NCBI RefSeq assembly: GCF_009208735.1
Contig: NZ_WFLJ01000013.1
Coordinates: 1 to 64,000 of the forward strand
Length of the DNA stretch: 64,000 bases
Source: Janthinobacterium rivuli
GTDB lineage: Bacteria > Pseudomonadota > Gammaproteobacteria > Burkholderiales > Burkholderiaceae_D
Direction: 5' to 3'
Below are positions 1 to 7,774 of the stretch, piece by piece. A program made the position numbers and the translations under genes. How positions within the stretch are numbered: position 1 is the stretch's first letter; each line of letters opens with the position of its first letter. A model generated the notes under the pieces. That model worked only from the letters and a program-made list of their open reading frames with translations, was not told the origin of the DNA and made no database searches.

Positions 1-106
1 CCCGAGCCAGGGCGTTAACCATAAAGCGTTGAGCATCACCGTGCTCTACCGGATCATCCAGATCAACGGTGGATGAAATAACATCAAAAGGATCACGGTG
101 AGACAT
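1..106 (-). CDS. Partial hypothetical protein (N-terminal 35 residues)
   Basis: An ATG at 106 opens a reading frame on the minus strand that runs off the left edge without a stop. The visible N-terminus is acidic and polar with no signal peptide and no recognisable domain. It lies downstream of the other minus-strand genes of the left cluster and is separated from the next gene by one copy of the short intergenic repeat seen throughout that cluster. Too little is visible to assign a function. Confidence 0.5.
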   Translation of the reverse strand, partial: MSHRDPFDVISSTVDLDDPVEHGDAQRFMVNALAR

Positions 107-147
107 GCTGACTTTCTGAGTAAAGCTATATTGGTCAATTGCCGACT

Positions 148-200
148 GTCCGCTTCTGGCCGATTGCCGTCGTTCATGCGCGGCAGCTTCCGCCCCCAAG
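148..200. repeat. Short intergenic repeat, copy 1
   Basis: The core reads GTCCGCTTCTGGCCGATTGC followed by CGTCGTTC and then a stretch ending in TTCCGCCCC. Related copies lie at about 878-905, 1217-1237, 1788-1829 and 2232-2279, one in every gap between the small minus-strand genes of the left cluster. Confidence 0.65.
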
Positions 201-312
201 CTGCCATTCGGAGAATCGAGGATTATGGCGAGGGTTTGGTCTGCACAGCAGGAGGTTAGAGGGAAGGACCGCTACTGGCAGAAATCGCTTTAAGATCTTC
301 TTCGGCAATTCG

Positions 313-828
313 CTAGCCGGCATTATAAAAAACACCATAAGCGGAGCGCTTACACAAATGCTGGTTAAAACCGGTGTTTTCAATAGAAATTTGACGTGAG
401 CAATTAAACGTATCAATTTTTCTCTTGTTAATCATATTTTCATTCCAATTGCTATATATCAACAACCCTTCGATTTTGTCTATAGTTAATTCATCTGGAT
501 TTTCAATTCCGTTGTCAAATCTAGGAGTGCCGAGCGTTAGATGAAAAACACGACCCGGATAATTTCTTTGCAACTCCTGTAAGCGTGCTATATGGTCTGC
601 GGCACGATGTCTTCGAGAAGAACTTTGTGCATACACTTTACCGATATAATGGGTGCGCCATATTTTCTTATCCAAAGAAACAATCGCATAAAAATATGCA
701 GTAGCATCTGCTTCAATAAGACCTGAAAAAAGAACATCATGAGTTGACGGAATCGTCCACTCAATGTTAGCCTGCACTTCGACTGCTTCAGGCCAAGCGA
801 AGTAAAAATCAATATTTTCTAAACTCAT
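313..828 (-). CDS. Hypothetical protein with GIY-YIG-like segment
   Basis: The ATG at 828 has a CGGAG ribosome-binding site upstream. The 171-residue product contains, around residues 45-90, a tyrosine-rich strand followed by THYIGKVY, then arginine/histidine residues and an RLQEL helix. This order resembles the start of a GIY-YIG nuclease-like fold. The usual downstream catalytic Glu/Asn pattern cannot be confirmed by eye, so nuclease activity is only a possibility. It is one of a run of small minus-strand genes separated by short repeats. An alternative is an unclassified immunity-type protein. Confidence 0.7.
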   Translation of the reverse strand: MSLENIDFYFAWPEAVEVQANIEWTIPSTHDVLFSGLIEADATAYFYAIVSLDKKIWRTHYIGKVYAQSSSRRHRAADHIARLQELQRNYPGRVFHLTLGTPRFDNGIENPDELTIDKIEGLLIYSNWNENMINKRKIDTFNCSRQISIENTGFNQHLCKRSAYGVFYNAG

Positions 829-877
829 AAATCTCCGAAAATTCGTTCTTAATACATTAACTCACCCCAAGTTCGAG

Positions 878-905
878 GTCCGCTCTTGGCTGAATCCAGC
901 CAATC
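878..905. repeat. Short intergenic repeat, copy 2 (partial)
   Basis: GTCCGCTCTTGGCTGAATCC followed by AGCCAATCG is a diverged partial copy of the repeat at 148-200. It lies between the genes ending at 915 and starting at 828. Confidence 0.5.
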
Positions 906-914
906 GCCTACGAA

Positions 915-1172
915 CTATATCGGGTCTAAATCCTTGGGAAATTGGCCGGCGCGCTGCCACTGCTCTTGACCGAGTTCTTCCGTCAAGTCACGCAGATGCC
1001 AAGCCCTGTTCAAGTGCGCAAACACATGACCTAGGTCAATGCGAAGATTTACCTCATCGTAGTCAGCCTCGCTACTCATCTTCGATATGAGCATGGTCAA
1101 GTGTTCTTGCGCATCTTCAAGCTCGTACATCAGTGTGGCCCATGCTGCCGGAGCGTTATCTTTACTAATCAT
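915..1172 (-). CDS. Small hypothetical helical protein (85 aa)
   Basis: The ATG at 1172 follows an AAAGGTTG-type RBS. The product is 85 residues, mostly helical by composition, with amphipathic Leu/Glu-rich stretches and no signal peptide or membrane segment. I do not recognise the family. Its size, codon pattern and position between two intergenic repeats match its neighbours, suggesting a small cytosolic protein of a cassette-like cluster. Confidence 0.6.
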   Translation of the reverse strand: MISKDNAPAAWATLMYELEDAQEHLTMLISKMSSEADYDEVNLRIDLGHVFAHLNRAWHLRDLTEELGQEQWQRAGQFPKDLDPI

Positions 1173-1216
1173 AGGACAACCTTTAACTACACTTCAATAA
1201 CGTCGTGACCTTGCAC

Positions 1217-1237
1217 TTATGGGCGATTGCTGTCGTT
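1217..1237. repeat. Short intergenic repeat, copy 3 (partial)
   Basis: GGCGATTGCTGTCGTTCCTC matches the central part of the repeat at 148-200. It lies between the genes at 915-1172 and 1240-1581. Confidence 0.4.
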
Positions 1238-1239
1238 CC

Positions 1240-1581
1240 TCAATACTGCTCGCCCTCATCGCCCAACACTTGGGCATCGAGCTTTACCGCTAATTCCTTC
1301 ATTTTCTTGATCGCATTCTCACTCGGATTCTTTACCGAAATCTCACCACGATGATAGTAGAAATAGTGCTTGTCGTTCGTCTTTGGATCAATCCATGCCG
1401 CCATCAATGGATTGCTGACCTGAATTATTTCACGTGTTTGAGGGTTCGCAGCCGTAGCAGTTGTATCCATTTTCAGCAATCCGTCGGCGGCGACAGCACT
1501 CTTCCATTCCACCTCGGAAATTGGCGTTTGCGAGCTCTGCGACCACTCCCCGGCTTTCGTAATGTGTAGATCGTAACCCAT
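1240..1581 (-). CDS. Hypothetical protein beginning MGYDLHITKA
   Basis: The reading frame is open back to 1731. I place the start at the ATG at 1581 because the resulting N-terminus, MGYDLHITKAGEW, is a start I associate with a widespread family of small proteins of unknown function in proteobacteria and phages. The upstream extension has ordinary shadow-like composition. The 113-residue product has a Trp/Tyr-rich middle (HYFYYHRGEI) and a lysine-rich helical C-terminus. No catalytic motif is visible. It belongs to the repeat-separated cluster of small minus-strand genes. Confidence 0.65.
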   Translation of the reverse strand: MGYDLHITKAGEWSQSSQTPISEVEWKSAVAADGLLKMDTTATAANPQTREIIQVSNPLMAAWIDPKTNDKHYFYYHRGEISVKNPSENAIKKMKELAVKLDAQVLGDEGEQY

Positions 1582-1787
1582 AGCTATAGTTGGAAAAACA
1601 AAGAAAATGAGAGCCTCATATTGACTAGAGCGTATCTTCATAGTTTTTGTAAGGTGATATTTAAAGGTTCTTGCCGCTTCTCGCCGATAGCGGCACCAGA
1701 GCATAGCGGATTGCCAAGCAGAAAAACTCACACATTGTCACGCTGTCGCGAATGACCGCTTGTTGGCCGTAAGCGGCTCTTCATTAT

Positions 1788-1829
1788 GTCCGCTCTTGGC
1801 CGGTTGCCGTCGTTGCCAGGTTCCGCCAT
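1788..1829. repeat. Short intergenic repeat, copy 4
   Basis: GTCCGCTCTTGGCCGGTTGC followed by CGTCGTTGCCAGGTTCCGCC is close to the copies at 148 and 2232. It lies between the genes starting at 1581 and ending at 1858. Flanking GC-rich inverted segments (GCTTGTTGGCCGTAAGC just upstream) suggest secondary structure. Confidence 0.65.
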
Positions 1830-1857
1830 AAAGCGGCCTCTCGAACCTACTAGCGAG

Positions 1858-2205
1858 CTATGCAATCATCAGCGTTGCGTTATCAAACGACTCATCGTCC
1901 AATGCTAAAATCACGGCATGCATCAGTTCTGAATGCGTAGGCGGCAATTCGTGGCCTTTGTGCGATGTATTCCAGTGTTTGTAAAGCAGCTCCAACTCCA
2001 CCTTAAAAGCAGTAAGCGTGGTACCCGAAATGCAGAATCCCGCCTCGGAATCAGCTCGTTCCGTAATTGCACTAATCGTTGGCAGTCCGATATCGATGCC
2101 GGCGGCTTCCCAATAGAGATTCACGGTGCGAGCGGAACCTAAGTACAGATCGATGGTTGGCTCAATCGCTGTAGACTGTTTAAATATCACCAGATGATAG
2201 GCCAC
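1858..2205 (-). CDS. Hypothetical protein (115 aa)
   Basis: The start is GTG at 2205, chosen because AAAGGA lies six bases upstream. The product is soluble, with a hydrophobic beta-rich N-terminus (MAYHLVIF) and a helical C-terminal half. No signal peptide, membrane segment or known motif is visible. Size and composition resemble immunity-type proteins, but no toxin gene is adjacent, so that is only a guess. Confidence 0.6.
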   Translation of the reverse strand: MAYHLVIFKQSTAIEPTIDLYLGSARTVNLYWEAAGIDIGLPTISAITERADSEAGFCISGTTLTAFKVELELLYKHWNTSHKGHELPPTHSELMHAVILALDDESFDNATLMIA

Positions 2206-2231
2206 TTAGTTCCTTTAAGTTGCTAGTTGGG

Positions 2232-2279
2232 CGTCCGCTGCTTGCCGGCCGGTTGCCGTCGTTGCGAGGTTCCGCCCCA
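2232..2279. repeat. Short intergenic repeat, copy 5
   Basis: GTCCGCTGCTTGCCGGCCGG followed by TTGCCGTCGTTGCGAGGTTCCGCCCC is a well-preserved copy. It lies between the genes starting at 2205 and ending at 2337. Confidence 0.65.
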
Positions 2280-2336
2280 TTGCAGACATTGGCGCAGTGA
2301 TTGAAATCTACAAATTAACCCAGTCGCCCTTCCTGC

Positions 2337-3014
2337 TCACTGCATTGCGCAGCGCTTAACAAATTCCTCTCGGTGCTCGAAGTAGCGCAAATTTCTCATT
2401 CCAGAAATAGCGCCACACACTTGGCATGTACAGACGCTTATTTCAGTAAATGTGCTTTTATCGCTAATTGCGTCGCATTCTTGGCAAATCCAGACCCATG
2501 GGAATTTCTCGGGATGAGGCATCGCACAAAGGGAAATGAACTGTTGCGCAACTTTGCGAATGCAGCCATCGGGGTTCTTAAGGTCCAATGCGTCATTGAA
2601 TCGAACGTACCCCTGTCCTCTCCTTTCGATCGGCTCAAGGTCACTTGATAGGTCTATCCATATCCAATGAATATATGGTTCGTTATGATCCTCCGCAAGA
2701 GCCAGCATTTCGCTCAAGCAGTCCCATGGTTGAGTAACTCCACTTAACATTTTTTCACATAAGCTACTGGAATATGCGCATAGCGCAGCGTACCAGTCGT
2801 TCGGCAATTCGAAACCTAACTCTATTACGGAAGAAATAAATAGCCGTTCAACTTGATCCGGGTCGACATAGGCATCCCAACGGCAAGCCGCAAGCTCCCA
2901 AATGCTCGGGGCGTCACAACCACATTCGAGTAATTCATTTGCCCAATCCACATAGTCATCGGCTTTTATCCAACGATCATCAACTCTCCTAAAAGCTAAT
3001 TCCGTGAAATCCAC
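2337..3014 (-). CDS. Hypothetical protein with C-terminal Cys cluster
   Basis: GTG at 3014 is the start because a strong AAGGAG site lies upstream. The 225-residue product has an acidic, Trp-rich, helical N-terminal two thirds. Around residues 175-200 it carries CQEC and CTCQVC, a four- to five-cysteine arrangement suggesting a zinc ribbon. No catalytic motif is seen. It is the most upstream convincing gene of the left minus-strand cluster. A role as an immunity or accessory protein is inference only. Confidence 0.7.
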   Translation of the reverse strand: MDFTELAFRRVDDRWIKADDYVDWANELLECGCDAPSIWELAACRWDAYVDPDQVERLFISSVIELGFELPNDWYAALCAYSSSLCEKMLSGVTQPWDCLSEMLALAEDHNEPYIHWIWIDLSSDLEPIERRGQGYVRFNDALDLKNPDGCIRKVAQQFISLCAMPHPEKFPWVWICQECDAISDKSTFTEISVCTCQVCGAISGMRNLRYFEHREEFVKRCAMQ

Positions 3015-3290
3015 TTACGCTCCTTGCAAGGTTTCGGTCTCCGGGGCTAAGAACTGAACGTCTGCTGCTGGCTGCAGATTCAATCGATCAACGCAACACT
3101 TTAACTGAAATATATCGTTGCAGAAAAGAAATGATGCGATAAAGAACGCGAATCGATTGCGCCGCGCACCGTGAACCCCGGGATTAACGTTGCAAGAGGT
3201 TTGGCCACGGAAGCGTGCATGGTGAATTTCACCGAAGCTCAAGCATCTTTTACTTGAGCGCGGTAGAAGTGGCTGCAGGGCAGGGGACAT
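3015..3290 (-). other. Doubtful 91-aa reading frame overlapping a repeat
   Basis: The frame begins inside the dispersed repeat at 3231-3420 and stops exactly before the GTG of the downstream gene. Composition is Arg/Phe/Cys-rich with no domain, as expected for an antisense or relic frame. I do not regard it as a supported gene, but its stop abutting the next start leaves translational coupling possible. Confidence 0.2.
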
Positions 3291-3420
3291 AGACAGGCCA
3301 GACCCGATCTCGGCGTTGGATCAGACAGCTACTAGATCGCACACTTGGCGTCTGGCAGGGCGCCCAGGTGCTCAATACGATCCATGGTGCTCTCATTTCC
3401 CAAGAAATATAGATCCAGTG
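3231..3420 (+). repeat. Dispersed repeat family, copy A (right part)
   Basis: It starts at ACCGAAGCTCAAGCATC and contains the conserved core GCTGCAGGGCAGGGG, ATAGACAGGCCAGACCCGAT, CGTTGGATCAGACAGC, AGATCGCACAC and CGATCCAT. The same blocks occur in the same order in the copies near 5.3, 10.1, 13.8 and 28.4 kb. No coding frame is conserved across it. The right terminal sequence found in other copies is not evident here. Confidence 0.75.
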
Positions 3421-3545
3421 TAGCCAAGGTGCCCCACGTCATTCACGTGACACTTCAAAAACGGCAATATTTCCAAGTATATTTTTGCACTGGATAACAT
3501 TTTTTTGTTATAGTTATTGCACTATTTCCGCTTGCTGGAGCCATT
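3421..3545. promoter_or_regulatory. Sigma70-like promoter for the 95-aa gene
   Basis: TTGCAC at 3485-3490 and TATAGT at 3509-3514 with an 18-bp spacer give a good sigma70-type promoter about 30 bp before the ATG at 3546. The surrounding stretch is AT-rich and otherwise featureless. Confidence 0.55.
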
Positions 3546-3833
3546 ATGAAACATCAACAATATGATGTCGACTTGCTGATAGCAGTCGTAACATCAACAT
3601 TTCCAAACGCCACCCAAAGAGTACTCGCAGAAGTCGTGAATGCCCTGAATGCACTCGCAGCACCCACTGAAAGTGATGCTTGGAAAGAACTAGGTAATCG
3701 TTTCTTCGAAAGTGCGAAGGAAGCACGGGAAAACTCTGAGGCGTTCACCTATTGCCTGTTTGGTGGAGTCTGCCTGGGACGCTCTGTTGACTTGGCCCGT
3801 GCAAAAAATGTGGCAGCGGGTGGTCAATATTAA
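3546..3833 (+). CDS. Small hypothetical protein (95 aa)
   Basis: The ATG at 3546 lies downstream of a convincing promoter, with GGAG a few bases upstream. The product is soluble and helical, with alanine-rich stretches. I see no known motif. It is oriented opposite to the left cluster and is a monocistronic unit ahead of the toxin-antitoxin pair. It may be an accessory gene carried with the repeat-flanked region. Confidence 0.6.
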   Translation: MKHQQYDVDLLIAVVTSTFPNATQRVLAEVVNALNALAAPTESDAWKELGNRFFESAKEARENSEAFTYCLFGGVCLGRSVDLARAKNVAAGGQY

Positions 3834-3981
3834 GGCCAAGACACCATTATCGATAGGCTGTACCGGTTATGCAGAGGCAAAGTCACAGGTTAAAGGCGGT
3901 CCTTAGGTCGCTGACCAGCCCAATAGAAATCCCAATCTGCTACACTGGTTGCACCAACAAATTTGATCAAGGGAGGCCCGC

Positions 3982-4164
3982 ATGAGCGCCAAACTAAATA
4001 TTGACCAACACGTGTCAGCATCGATCATTCGGCCCCCTGGCACACCTGAAGAGCAGAAGCGTCTGCGCGCTGAAGCGCTACGCGCGGCTGAGGGGATGTG
4101 GAGAAACCGCACCGACATTCCACTCGACGGCGTTGAGTACCAGGAGCAAATCCGGAGTGAATAG
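3982..4164 (+). CDS. Antitoxin of a VapBC-like pair
   Basis: The ATG at 3982 follows GGGAGG. The 60-residue product is small, charged and ends in an acidic tail, as expected for an antitoxin that wraps around a PIN toxin. A clear AbrB, RHH or Phd DNA-binding motif is not obvious, so the family is not assigned. Its stop lies only two bases before the GTG start of the PIN-domain gene, indicating translational coupling. It should neutralise the downstream ribonuclease and probably autoregulate the operon. Confidence 0.75.
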   Translation: MSAKLNIDQHVSASIIRPPGTPEEQKRLRAEALRAAEGMWRNRTDIPLDGVEYQEQIRSE

Positions 4165-4166
4165 CG

Positions 4167-4625
4167 GTGATTCTCTTCGACACAAATATATTTATCGACA
4201 TGCTCGGCGGGTGTCACCAGGCCTCGATTGAACTCAATTCCTACGACGAACCAGCTATCAGTGCGATTACCTACATGGAACTGCGGGCGGGAGAAATCGC
4301 TCGCCCGCAGGACAAATCGCGCCTTGACGCGCTGCTTACTACGTTTACGTTACTCCCAATAGACTGGGAAATAACAAATGTTGCAATCGCCATTAGAGGC
4401 AACAGCCTTGTCATTCCGCCCAAGATCAAGCTACCCGACGCCATCATCGGCGCGACGGCAGTCCGCTGGGGCCTAGCTTTGGTAACACGTAACACGATGG
4501 ACTTTGCCGCGCTTTCGATCCCGCTCCATATGCCGTACAACTATGATTCCAAGACGGGTATTGTATCGAACGTGCGTAAGCCTTATGGCAGCCCGCTAGT
4601 ACCACCTATTAAGCGCCTCAAGTAG
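4167..4625 (+). CDS. VapC-like PIN-domain ribonuclease toxin
   Basis: The start is GTG at 4167, giving MILFDTNIFID, the typical first strand of a PIN domain with the first catalytic Asp (residue 5). The second acidic position is in TYMELRAGE (about residue 37-42), the third in LPDAIIGATA (about residue 91) and the fourth near TRNTMDF (about residue 112). These match the quartet used by VapC enzymes to bind Mg2+ and cleave RNA. At 152 residues it is slightly longer than usual, with a proline-rich C-terminal tail. It is coupled to the antitoxin upstream. It stabilises its replicon or acts in stress or phage response. Confidence 0.88.
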   Translation: MILFDTNIFIDMLGGCHQASIELNSYDEPAISAITYMELRAGEIARPQDKSRLDALLTTFTLLPIDWEITNVAIAIRGNSLVIPPKIKLPDAIIGATAVRWGLALVTRNTMDFAALSIPLHMPYNYDSKTGIVSNVRKPYGSPLVPPIKRLK

Positions 4626-4969
4626 CCCTTTCCTGCTGCAGTTCATCGGTGCCCTCTGTGCCAACTTCGGTTGGGTCTTTTCATCGGTTCCGAGGTCTTG
4701 TCGGAAACCGTTGGCAATCTTTTGAATCAAATGATTTGATCACTCACAGCAATGAGGCGAGTAGGCTAAATCAAGACCAGCTCGAAGGGTAGAAACAGAT
4801 CAGCATCAACACTCCGTCGACGTCCTGCACTTAACTCGAGTAGCGCTAAGGGCTCATACATGCCCGGACAGGCCCTGGCGACGAAGGCCAAACCGCCGAC
4901 ACGGTGCCGCTCCGAGTCAATGTCGGAGTTCCGCGAAACTTCAGCAACAACATCGCAAGGAGTTTAACC
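4626..4969. other. Non-coding stretch with relic coding sequence
   Basis: No complete gene is visible. A plus-strand frame from about 4880 reads into the small frame at 4970, and part of it (RVNVGVPRNFS, then NIARSL) resembles the sequence preceding copy A at 3.2 kb. It is probably the decayed 3' end of a gene repeatedly associated with the dispersed repeat. Confidence 0.4.
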
Positions 4970-5053
4970 ATGGAAGAGATCCTGCCGGAGACTGCCGAAG
5001 CTCAATTGGCCTTTGTTTGAGCGCGGCAGGAGTCCCTGCAGGGCAGGGGAGAT
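4970..5053 (+). repeat. Dispersed repeat family, truncated copy B'
   Basis: It contains GCCGAAGCTCAATTGG, TGAGCGCGGCAGGAGT and CTGCAGGGCAGGGGAGAT, i.e. the left core of the repeat. It is interrupted at 5053 by the start of a second, nearly full-length copy, giving a tandem nested arrangement. Confidence 0.7.
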
Positions 5054-5501
5054 TGAATCGCCATGGGTTCGCTAGACGCTTCAGATGCTCAAAATACTGC
5101 TTTTCGCAATTGGGCGGGCTGGGAGGCTCATGATGACCAGCCACCACCATCGCGCAAAGCCTTCTATCTGGCCGAGCGCACAAAGCAGATGACGGGCTAG
5201 TTTATCGTAGCCAACTGTGCCGCTATAGCGCGCAAAAGCAGGCGCTCTGCTGCTGCCTCGACTGGATAAACCATACTTCGCCGGCAGTCATATGAAGGTC
5301 AGCTTTTGCTAGAGCGCGGGAGGAGTCCGTGCAGGGCAGGGGAGATAGTCCGGCCAGAACCGACCTCGCCGGTGGATTAGACAGCCATAAGATCGCATAC
5401 CAGGCGCCTGGCAGGACATCCAGACCCCTAACACGCTCCATCGGTTTCTCATCAGCCAAGAACGATGGATCAGGAGAGTCTAAGCGACAGGTGGCGATTC
5501 A
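5054..5501 (+). repeat. Dispersed repeat family, full-length copy B (448 bp)
   Basis: It begins TGAATCGCCA and ends TGGCGATTCA, a 10-bp perfect terminal inverted repeat. Internally it contains GGGCGGGCTGGGAG, ATCGTAGCCAACTGTGCCGC, GCGCAAAAGCAGGCGC and the GCAGGGCAGGGG core, all shared in order with copy D at 9.9 kb. There is no transposase-sized frame. The terminal inverted repeats, length and lack of coding capacity fit a MITE-like non-autonomous element. Confidence 0.8.
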
Positions 5502-5750
5502 TATCAAGTGAGTGACCAAGCCGCCACTCAACTTCAAATCGTTCCACTCCGCCGGCTCCGTGACTGCTGGCATCGAACTCATGCACATGATCCGCAAGAG
5601 CCAGTTCGCAATGGATCGCATAGCGATGACATCGTTCGCCGACCAATTTTATGTGCAGGCCAGGACAGATCCGCCCATTTTGAGGGAAGAAGTGCCATGC
5701 CGGGAACACATAGCCCTCTGATCAACACCGCGACAGATCTGCGGTCGCGT

Positions 5751-6269
5751 CTAGATGGGAGAGAAGCCGAGGCCAAATACCGGAGGTGCTGGTTCGAGCC
5801 GCCCCAGTTCTGCCGCCAGTGCCTGCAGCCGCTCGACATAGTGCCCCGTTCTTACTTCTTGTTCGCGCAGGCATAGCCGGGCAATGGGGGCCTTGTGGCA
5901 TAGGGCTGCCATTTCGTCGAGTGCCTTGTCGCCACCCCGTCCACCCATGGTGCAGAGCAGGCTCACCCGATGGAAGTGCTGCCGCTGCTGCATGATATAG
6001 GTGCGCATGGGGGCGCTCATGTGGCCCGCCCAGACTGGCGTACCCAGCACGATGAAAGGGTAGTCGGATGGTCGTCGTTGTACAGTGGCAATCGGTGCCG
6101 GAATGCGGCGTGCGGCTTCCCACCCGGCACGCAAGAAGCCGCCGATGTTGCCGTAGGGGCGTAGCGGTTTCAGCGCTTCGAGGTCGGCGCCGCATTCTTT
6201 TGCCAGGGCATGGACTGCCTGGTCAGTGACGCCGGTGCGCGAATAGTAGACGATCAGGCAGTTTTTCAT
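5751..6269 (-). CDS. Flavodoxin-family protein
   Basis: The 172-residue product begins with a hydrophobic strand and YYSRTG, the FMN-phosphate-binding loop of flavodoxins. A second strand, YPFIVLGTPVWAGHMSAP (about residues 68-85), is the typical W-containing isoalloxazine loop, followed by the LLCTMGGRGG strand and loop. It should bind FMN and act as a cytosolic electron carrier or quinone/nitro reductase partner. It lies 63 bp downstream of a nitroreductase-like gene on the same strand, so the two probably form a flavin-redox operon. The substrate is unknown. Confidence 0.88.
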   Translation of the reverse strand: MKNCLIVYYSRTGVTDQAVHALAKECGADLEALKPLRPYGNIGGFLRAGWEAARRIPAPIATVQRRPSDYPFIVLGTPVWAGHMSAPMRTYIMQQRQHFHRVSLLCTMGGRGGDKALDEMAALCHKAPIARLCLREQEVRTGHYVERLQALAAELGRLEPAPPVFGLGFSPI

Positions 6270-6332
6270 GGTTTCCCTTCAACGGACAGGCACTGGCGAC
6301 ATAGTTTGTTGTGCGGGTGCAGTGGGGCCGCG

Positions 6333-7007
6333 TCAGCTGGCCCCGCCGTCTGCGCGCCCATCCTGAGGTGGTGCCGCGTGCGTCGCGCGACCGGGAAAGC
6401 CCACCGTCTGGGCCAGAATGATGCGCTGGGTTTCCCTGAGCCCCAGCGTTTGCGCCAGAGCCGGGCGGTCTACCCAGGCGCGCGCGACTGTCGCCAAGCC
6501 TTGGGCGGCGCAGAACAGGTACACGTTTTGGCTGATGTAGCCGGTATCGAGCGCGGCAAAGAATTTTTGCTCCCAGCGCTGTGCCTGATCCATTTTGGCA
6601 AGATCGGCAACATAGATCAGGTTGACCGGAGCACTGGCAACGAAGTCTTGCCAGCCGGTTTCAGCACGGACATCACTCTGCGCCAATTGGCGCAGCGCGC
6701 CGGCAGCGGGTTCGAACAGAAACAGCCCATCTTGCTGGGCCACGTAGATGTCGATCTCCTGCCAGTTCTTTGCCGACGGCGCCGTGCGTTGTCCCGTCTC
6801 CTGCCGGTTCACGCCACACGCTGCCCATAGCAGGTGCGCCAGCATTGGCATCGGCACGGCGCGGGCCGAGAAAATGCGATTGCTGCGCCGCTGCCCTAGC
6901 ACCTGGAGCAGCGACTGACTCAGTGGCGTCAATGCAGCATGGTCGCTGTCAAGTGGCAGATTGTGCAGCAGCGGATCGCTGGTCAGGAGGGTGGTTTCAG
7001 GGTTCAT
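6333..7007 (-). CDS. Nitroreductase-family (SagB/ThcOx-type) oxidoreductase
   Basis: At 224 residues this fits the FMN-dependent nitroreductase fold. An arginine-rich N-terminal motif, QRRSNRIFS (about residues 38-47), binds FMN phosphate. HLLWAACGVNR follows (about residues 57-68), then PSAKNWQEIDIYV (about 75-88) and a LDTGYISQNVYLFCAAQGLATV helix (about 155-175), all characteristic. The SagB-like order suggests oxidation of a small molecule or peptide, but no maturation partners for azoline peptides are nearby. Co-orientation with the flavodoxin gene downstream suggests a two-gene redox unit. Confidence 0.85.
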   Translation of the reverse strand: MNPETTLLTSDPLLHNLPLDSDHAALTPLSQSLLQVLGQRRSNRIFSARAVPMPMLAHLLWAACGVNRQETGQRTAPSAKNWQEIDIYVAQQDGLFLFEPAAGALRQLAQSDVRAETGWQDFVASAPVNLIYVADLAKMDQAQRWEQKFFAALDTGYISQNVYLFCAAQGLATVARAWVDRPALAQTLGLRETQRIILAQTVGFPGRATHAAPPQDGRADGGAS

Positions 7008-7774
7008 GGCATGCTCTTTCAGGTATGGCTGGCAAGTTGCCGGGCTGGATAGCGCTCGAGCGGCCAGGTGAATCCGTAGTGGGTTCGCTCGCGCGGCCTA
7101 CCGCAGTGGCAGCCAGCTACCGTTCCGCGGCATTCGACAGTGAAGGACCACTAGCATGCCGGTGGTGCTTTGCCGAAGGCGCGGGGGCGAACCATGCGCT
7201 TTACCTTACCTTGGATGTGGCAATGCTGCACGGGTAAACCTTGATCGATATCATGCCAAATTAATACTTTAGAGCCAGGTGGCCGAGCCTGGGAACTTCT
7301 GTAAGGCGTGGCCCAGTTCTATCGAACACGTCATCCTAGGGCCGGCACGAGGCTGTTCCGTTGCTTAAGTTCAAGAGCGCAAGAACACGTAGCACGACAC
7401 CCGGTTTCTTGGTTCCAATCGAACACGACTATTGGAGAGTGGTGCATGCTGTGATGGCTATCAAGTTCGTAATAACTAGGGCCGGCCTTCGTCGAGGTGC
7501 AACAGCCTGACCATGCCGCTACTGCACCTGGCGGAAATTCGCAAATTGACGACGTATTTGTGCCAATCGGTACGAATGAGAATTGATCCGCCAAAATTGT
7601 CACATTCCATGCCCATGGTAAGAGTTAGTTTGAATAAAAAATTGCCTGTTGGAATCGGAAAATATTAAGATATTGGCATTGCAAGCATGTCCTCGGCACT
7701 GAGCCAGAAAGCTGAGGCGCGCGTCACCCGTTCGTCGATCGAATACGATCCGAGTTCACCAAGAGACTTCCTAT
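7008..7774. other. Intergenic region with no supported gene
   Basis: Short frames exist on both strands (for example minus 7331-7603), but none has an RBS, a known domain or convincing composition. At 7203-7245 ACCTTACCTTGG...GGGTAAACCTT is a loose dyad with the look of a MerR-type operator, without an adjacent regulator gene. The 7620-7774 part should hold the chemoreceptor promoter; I could not fix a clear sigma28 site. Confidence 0.4.

Noticed and set aside
148..2279. Intergenic repeats as integron attC sites
   Set aside because: I could not find paired RYYYAAC and GTTRRRY core sites in the right order and spacing, and no integron integrase is in view; kept only as a cassette-like observation.
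5329..5876. Plus-strand frames of 60-122 residues around repeat copy B
   Set aside because: They cross repeat boundaries, are not conserved between repeat copies and overlap the flavodoxin gene.
7331..7603. 90-aa minus-strand frame between nitroreductase and chemoreceptor genes
   Set aside because: No RBS, composition not protein-like, no neighbouring operon.
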